From: R-RK-3 sp963842775
Lineage (GTDB): Bacteria; Pseudomonadota; Alphaproteobacteria; Rhizobiales; Rhodomicrobiaceae
Length of the DNA: 64,000 bases
NCBI GenBank assembly: GCA_963842775.1
Contig: CAWJHQ010000001.1
Span: 372,001 to 436,000, forward strand
Reading direction: 5' to 3'
In this document: positions 59,009 to 64,000 of the stretch, piece after piece
Layout: every line of letters begins with the position of its first letter
Position numbering within the stretch: the first letter of the stretch is position 1
Notes under the pieces: model-generated
Database searches by the model: none
What the model was told of the DNA's origin: nothing
Seen by the model: the letters and a program-made list of their open reading frames with translations, nothing else
Position numbers and translations under genes: made by a program

Positions 59009-61736
59009 GCTGTTGCCTCGATCTCGGTCAGGGGCGCGAGCGGCGGAAACAGGCAGCTCCACGGTGAAAATGGCGCCGCGCCGGTCCGGGACGGTTGGCG
59101 GCGGTGATCGTGCCGCCCATCGCCTCGACGAAGCCGCGGCAGATCGCCAGGCCGAGACCGGTGCCGGCGCGCTGGCGGTCGCCGCCGTTCACCCGGTGGA
59201 ACTTCTCGAATATGCGCGTCAAGCGGTCCTCCGGGATGCCCGGCCCTTCATCGATGACCTGAATGCGCACCGTGTCATGGTCCCGCTTCGCCGCAATGGT
59301 GATCGTCGATCCGGGCGGCGCATATTTCACCGCATTGTCGAACAGATTGATCAGCACCTGCTCCATGAGCAGTACATCGAGATCGACCAGCGGCAAACCC
59401 GGCTCGATATCGTAATCGAGCTTGAAGCCTTCGAGCAGGGGCTTCATCCGGTGAACCGCCGCGCCGATGATCTCGGACATGTCGGAGGCCTCGCGCTTCA
59501 ATTCGATCGCGCCCGCCTCCAGCCGCGTCATGTCGAGCAGGTTGGCGACGAAGCGCGACAGCCGCCCGGCCTCCTCCTCGATGGTGCCGACCAGCTCGGC
59601 CCGCGCCTGCTTGTCGAACAGGTCGCCATATTCGCGCAGCGAGTTCGCCGAGCCGAGGATCGACGCCAGCGGGGTCTTCAGATCATGGGAGAGCGACGTC
59701 AGCAGCGCGCCCCTCAGGCGCTCGGCTTCGGCGGCGACGCGCGCCTCGTCCATTTCGGTGGCCAGCCGGACGCGCTCGATGGCGACGGCGGACTGATCCA
59801 TCAGCGCATCGAGCAGCCGGCGCTCATCCGGCGAGAGGATGATGTCCGGCCGCCTGCCGCGCCCCAGCCCCACGACGCCGATCACGCCCCGGCTGGTGCG
59901 CAGCGGCAGAAACAGGCGCCGCGCACCGGGCAGCGTGTCGGCTCCGCGTCCGGCGGGCCGCCCCGTGTCGAACGACCATTGCGCCGCGCCCATGTCGGCA
60001 TCGTCGATCGTATCGCCGGGAGGAAAGGTGGACGCAACCTCGATGGCGCGCTCGCGCGCCGGCAGCAATATCGCGACATCCGCCTTGAGCGACGCGGCGA
60101 TTTGCGAGGCCGATGCCCATAGGAGATCGTCCAGCGTGACGATGCTCGCGAGGTTTTTGGAGAAGGCGTAGAGCGCGTTCGTGGTCGCGGCCCGGCTGCG
60201 AGCCGTCTCCGCCTGACGCCGCACGCGGGCGGTCAGGTTGCTGACGACGAGCGCCGTGATCAGGAAGAAGAACAGGGCGGCGATGTTGGTCGGGTCCGTG
60301 ATGGTGAAGGTGTAGAGCGGCTCCATGAAAAAGAAATTGTAGCTGAGCATGCTCGCCACCGCAGCCAGCAGCGAAGGGCCGAGGCCGAACTGATAGGCGA
60401 CGCCGAGCACGCCCATCAGGAAGACGAAGGGCACCGTCTCGGTCTGGAAATAGGGCTCCGTCAGCTTCGCGGCGCCAAGCGCGAGCGCGGTTGCCACCAG
60501 CCCCGCGCCATAGCCGAGCACCCCGGCGGTTTTGGGCTCCGGGCTCGTTTTGACGGTCTTCGTGGGGATCGCATCCCTGGCGAGATCGTCGCCGGCGATG
60601 ACGTGCACGCTGATATTCCCCGACCTGCGCACGAGATCATGCACCACCGAGCCGTTGAGAAGCTCGAACCAGCGCGACCGCGTCGATTTGCCGACGACGA
60701 TCTGCGTGACGTTGTTGGCGCGGGCGAAGCTCATCGTGTCGTCGGCGATGCGCCTGCCGCCGGGGATGGTCGCCGCGACACCGCCGAGATGCTCGGCAAG
60801 CCGCAGCGTGTCGGCGATCCGGTCGCGTTCGACCACCGAAAGGTCGTGGCTGCGCGCCGTCTCGATATAGAGCGCCGTCCAGGGTGCGCGCAGCCGGTCG
60901 GCGAGGCGCTTGGTGTAGCGCACGAGCCCGGCGGCGCGCAGATCCTCGCTGACGCAGACAAGCACGCGCTCGCCCGCGGGCCACGGCCCGTCGATGGCGT
61001 GCGCCCGCATATGCGTGAGGAGCTGCTCGTCGACACGCTGAGCGGTGCGGCGCAGCGCAAGCTCGCGCAGCGCCGTCAGATTGCCGGGCGAGAAATAGTG
61101 GTTGAGCGCCCGTTGCGCCAGTTTGGGCACATAGACCTTGCCCTCGCGCAGCCTCTGCATCAGCTCGGTCGGCGCGAGGTCGATGACCTCGATGTCGTCG
61201 GCGCCGTCGAGCACGGAGTCCGGCACGGTCTCGCGCACGCGGATGCGCGTGATCTGCGCCACCACGTCGTTCAGGCTCTCGACATGCTGGATGTTCAGCG
61301 TCGTAAAGACGTCGATGCCGGCCGCAAGCAGCTCCTCGACATCGAGATAGCGCTTGGGATGGCGGCTGCCTGGCGCGTTTGTATGCGCGAGTTCATCGAC
61401 CAGCGCCAGTTTCGGCTTCCTGGCCAGCAGGGCATCGAGGTCCATTTCCTCGATCGGCCGGCCTTTGTAATCGTAATGCTTGCGCGGAAGCACTTCGAAG
61501 CCGTGCACCAGCGCCTCGGTCTCGGGCCGGCCGTGGGTCTCGACCACGCCGATGACCACATCGTCGCCCTCGGCGAGGCGCGCCCGTCCCGAGAGCAGCA
61601 TCTCATAGGTCTTGCCGACGCCGGGTGCGGCGCCGAGGAAAATCTTCAGCCGCCCGCGCCCAGGCTGCTCCCGGCGCGCCAGCTCCAGCAGCGCATCGGG
61701 CGACGGACGGTTCTTTTCCTCGTTGGTCTCGGCCAT
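59005..61736 (-). CDS. kdpD: Sensor histidine kinase KdpD, two frameshifts at the C-terminus
   Basis: Membrane sensor of potassium limitation. Order: KdpD domain (IFLGAAPGVGKTYEMLLSG, LVDELAHTNAPGSRHPKRY), USP-like domain (ERVLVCVSEDL), four membrane helices (about residues 415-510), GAF-like region, then the kinase with phospho-His in SLSHDLKTPLASILGS, N box LINLFDNAVKYAPPG and G boxes. Extra bases near 59089 and 59047 disturb the last 30 residues; corrected, they read RPDRRGAIFTVELPV then PLAPLTEIEATA with TGA overlapping the kdpE ATG. About 910 residues. Confidence 0.94.
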
Positions 61737-61750
61737 GCGGCAGCCTATCT

Positions 61751-62371
61751 TTAACGGCTTGCAACCGCACTCTTTTCGCGGTCGAGCGCGAGATTGAGCG
61801 ACAAGATGTTAACGCGCGGTTCGCCGAGGAAACCCAGCGTGCGGCTCTCGGTGGCGTCCGCAACGAGCTGGCGCAGGCGCTGCTCGGCAAGTCCACGCGC
61901 CTTCGCCACGCGCGCGATCTGCCCGGCGGCATTATCCGGCGAAACATGCGGGTCGAGGCCGCTCGCGGACGTCGTCACCGCGTCGGCTGGAACGAGGCTG
62001 TTGCCGCTATGCGCTTCCCGATAGGCCGCCACCTGTGCCTGTACCCGGTCGATCAGCGTCTTCGAGGTCGGCCCGGCATTCGAGCCAACCGAGTTCGCGG
62101 CATTATACGGCGACGGCACGGTTTTCGTGGCGTCCGCGGGATCTGCTCCGGAGGTGGCGGATGGCCGCCCCTGGAAATAGCTGTCCGAGGCGAAATTCTG
62201 CCCGATCAGTTCGGAGCCGATCACGCGGCCATCGCGCTCGATAAGGCTGCCATTCGCCTGATGCGGCAAGATGGCCTGGGCGATGCCCGTGACCGCGAAG
62301 GGATAGATGACGCCCGTGACGGCGGTCATCAGGAGGACCATCACGATTGCGGGGCGGATGTGTTTCAGCAT
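61751..62371 (-). CDS. kdpC: Potassium-transporting ATPase subunit KdpC
   Basis: Single-span subunit that stabilises the KdpABC complex. The N-terminal helix is MVLLMTAVTGVIYPFAVTG. Typical blocks are GSELIGQNFASDSYFQGRPS, PYNAANSVGSNAGPTSK, ALTTSASGLDP-like DAVTTSASGLDPHVSPDNAA, and C-terminal PRVNILSLNLALD. 206 residues from ATG 62371. It lies 11 bp after kdpB and 14 bp before kdpD. Confidence 0.96.
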   Translation of the reverse strand: MLKHIRPAIVMVLLMTAVTGVIYPFAVTGIAQAILPHQANGSLIERDGRVIGSELIGQNFASDSYFQGRPSATSGADPADATKTVPSPYNAANSVGSNAGPTSKTLIDRVQAQVAAYREAHSGNSLVPADAVTTSASGLDPHVSPDNAAGQIARVAKARGLAEQRLRQLVADATESRTLGFLGEPRVNILSLNLALDREKSAVASR

Positions 62372-62382
62372 GGATTTGTTCC

Positions 62383-64000
62383 TTAAGCGAGGCCGATGGC
62401 GGAGACGACGAGGTCGATCAGCTTGATGCCGGCGAACGGGACGATCAGACCGCCGACGCCGTAGATCAGCAGGTTCCGCTGCAGCAGCGCCGACGCGGCT
62501 TGCGCCCGGTAGCGCACGCCGCGCAGCGCCAGCGGAATCAGCGCGACGATGACCAGCGCGTTGAAGATGATCGCCGACAGGATCGCGCTTTCCGGCGAGG
62601 CGAGATGCATCACGTTCAGCACCTGGAGCTGCGGATAGAAAGCGACGAACATCGCCGGGATGATGGCGAAATATTTGGCGACGTCGTTGGCGATCGAGAA
62701 GGTCGTCAGCGCGCCGCGCGTCATCAGCAATTGCTTGCCGATGCCGACGATCTCGATGAGCTTGGTCGGGTCGCAGTCGAGATCGACCATGTTGCCGGCC
62801 TCGCGCGCGGCGACCGTGCCGGTGTTCATGGCGACGCCGACATCGGCCTGGGCGAGGGCCGGCGCGTCGTTGGTGCCGTCGCCGCACATGGCGACCAGCT
62901 TGCCCTTGGCCTGCTCGGCGCGGATGAGCTGGAGCTTGTTCTCCGGCGTCGCCTCGGCGAGGAAGTCGTCGACGCCTGCCTCGGCGGCGATGGCGGCGGC
63001 GGTCAGCGGATTGTCGCCGGTGATCATGATGGTGCGGATGCCCATCTCGCGCAAGGCCGCGAAGCGCTCGCGAATGCCGCCCTTGACGATGTCCTTCAGA
63101 TGCACGAGGCCGAGCAGCTTGCCGTTCCGCGCGACGGCGAGCGGCGTGCCACCCGATTTGGCGATCAGCTTCGGTGCCGCGCTCAAGTTCGGGCGGAACG
63201 GGCATGTGCGGATTGCCGGTGAGCTGGCGCACATAGGCGACGACGGCATCGACCGCGCCTTTGCGAATCTGGTCGCCTTCGGCATCGATGCCGCTGAGCC
63301 GCGTCTGCGCCGTGAACGGAACGAAATGGACATGCATGTTGGCCATGTCCCGGCCGCGAATGCCGTATTTCTCCTTCGCCAGCACGACGATCGAGCGGCC
63401 TTCCGGCGTTTCGTCCGAGAGCGAGGCCAGCTGCGCCGCGTCCGCCAGTTCGCGCTCGCTGACGCCGGGAAGCGCCACGAATTCCGACGCCTGCCGGTCG
63501 CCGAGCGTGATGGTGCCGGTCTTGTCGAGCAGCAGCGTGTCGACGTCGCCCGCCGCCTCGACCGCGCGGCCGGACATGGCGAGCACATTGAAGCGCACCA
63601 GCCGGTCCATGCCGGCAATGCCGATGGCGGACAGCAGCGCGCCGATGGTGGTCGGGATCAGCGTGACGAACAGCGCCACGAGGATGAGTATGGAGACCGT
63701 GCCGCCGGCGTAGCTCGCGAAGCTCGGAATGGACGCAACCGCCATGACGAAGATCAGCGTCATGCCCGCCAGCAGGATGTTGAGCGCGATCTCGTTCGGC
63801 GTCTTCTGGCGCTGCGCGCCTTCGACGAGCGCGATCATGCGGTCGAGGAAGGTGGAGCCTTGCGCGGCCGTGATGCGCACGACGATCCAGTCCGAGATCA
63901 CCTGCGTGCCGCCGGTGACGGCCGAGCGGTCGCCGCCGGATTTGCGGATCACGGGGGCGGATTCGCCGGTGATCGCGGCCTCGTTGACCGAGGCGATGCC
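62383..64000 (-). CDS. kdpB: Potassium-transporting P-type ATPase subunit KdpB, 5' end beyond window, one frameshift
   Basis: Catalytic ATPase of the Kdp pump. At the right edge it is already inside the gene: GIASVNEAAITGESAPVIRK holds the TGES motif. The phosphorylation site is TLLLDKTGTITLGDRQ. A +1 break near 63185 shifts the frame inside the nucleotide-binding domain; it continues SGGTPLAVARNGKLLGLV, MITGDNPLTAAAIAAEAG and VAMCGDGTNDAPALAQADVG. C-terminal helices end VVSAIGLA. About 540 residues are visible. kdpA should lie just outside. Confidence 0.95.

Noticed and set aside
58322..59100. A natural KdpD-KdpE fusion protein
   Set aside because: The kdpE frame reads open upstream only in the region disturbed by two extra bases. 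With both removed, kdpD ends in a TGA overlapping the kdpE ATG, the usual arrangement.

Overview
This window looks like the chromosome of an alphaproteobacterium of the order Hyphomicrobiales (Rhizobiales). The evidence is high GC content, the tig-clpP-clpX-lon-hup block, the block octaprenyl-diphosphate synthase / DUF2007 / small methyltransferase / S49 peptidase, a circularly permuted (two-piece) tmRNA, Omp31-type outer membrane proteins, and dense families of short palindromic intergenic repeats. I cannot fix the genus.

Layout. 1-8.4 kb: cysteine synthase (cut by the left edge), tRNA-Leu, then the protein-quality-control cluster tig, clpP, clpX, lon and an HU gene. 8.5-11.5 kb: repeats and two paralogous outer membrane beta-barrel genes, the second degenerate. 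11.6-20.8 kb: isoprenoid, methyltransferase and S49 genes, a sterol-desaturase-like protein, an acyl-CoA dehydrogenase / enoyl-CoA hydratase pair, an SRAP protein, and a GlxA-type regulator next to a DJ-1/PfpI protein. 20.9-23.3 kb: a secreted animal-type haem peroxidase with a tandem-repeat N-terminus. 23.8-27.8 kb: a VOC protein, sspB beside the two-piece tmRNA (tag ANDNYAEAALAA), two related small secreted proteins, a cold-shock protein, and a tRNA-Lys gene interrupted by a 315-nt group I intron. 27.9-45 kb: mixed housekeeping and accessory genes (ohr, an autotransporter, an IS5/IS427-type element, gor, rpiA, gabD, gph, tRNA-Val, a double-glycine-leader peptide, a fatty acid desaturase). 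45.2-56.9 kb: a myo-inositol locus with two divergent arms: iolG, a sugar ABC transporter and a second Gfo/Idh oxidoreductase on the minus strand, and iolC-iolD-iolE-iolB on the plus strand. 58-64 kb: a DUF2277 gene and kdpE, kdpD, kdpC, kdpB on the minus strand, with kdpB cut by the right edge.

How genes work together. Trigger factor, ClpXP, Lon, SspB and tmRNA are one quality-control network: tmRNA tags stalled products, SspB delivers tagged proteins to ClpXP, and Lon clears misfolded proteins. The iol genes with the ABC transporter would import inositol and convert it to 2-deoxy-5-keto-gluconate-6-phosphate and on to its aldolase products. KdpDE would control the KdpABC potassium pump.

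Main caveat. About twenty otherwise intact genes are broken by frameshifts, and where I could measure the shift it is almost always exactly one extra base. This looks like insertion-type sequencing or assembly error rather than gene decay. I therefore annotate these genes at full length and flag each break. The most interesting biology is the group I intron in tRNA-Lys(UUU), which carries one of the genome's own interspersed repeats inside its P8 loop.
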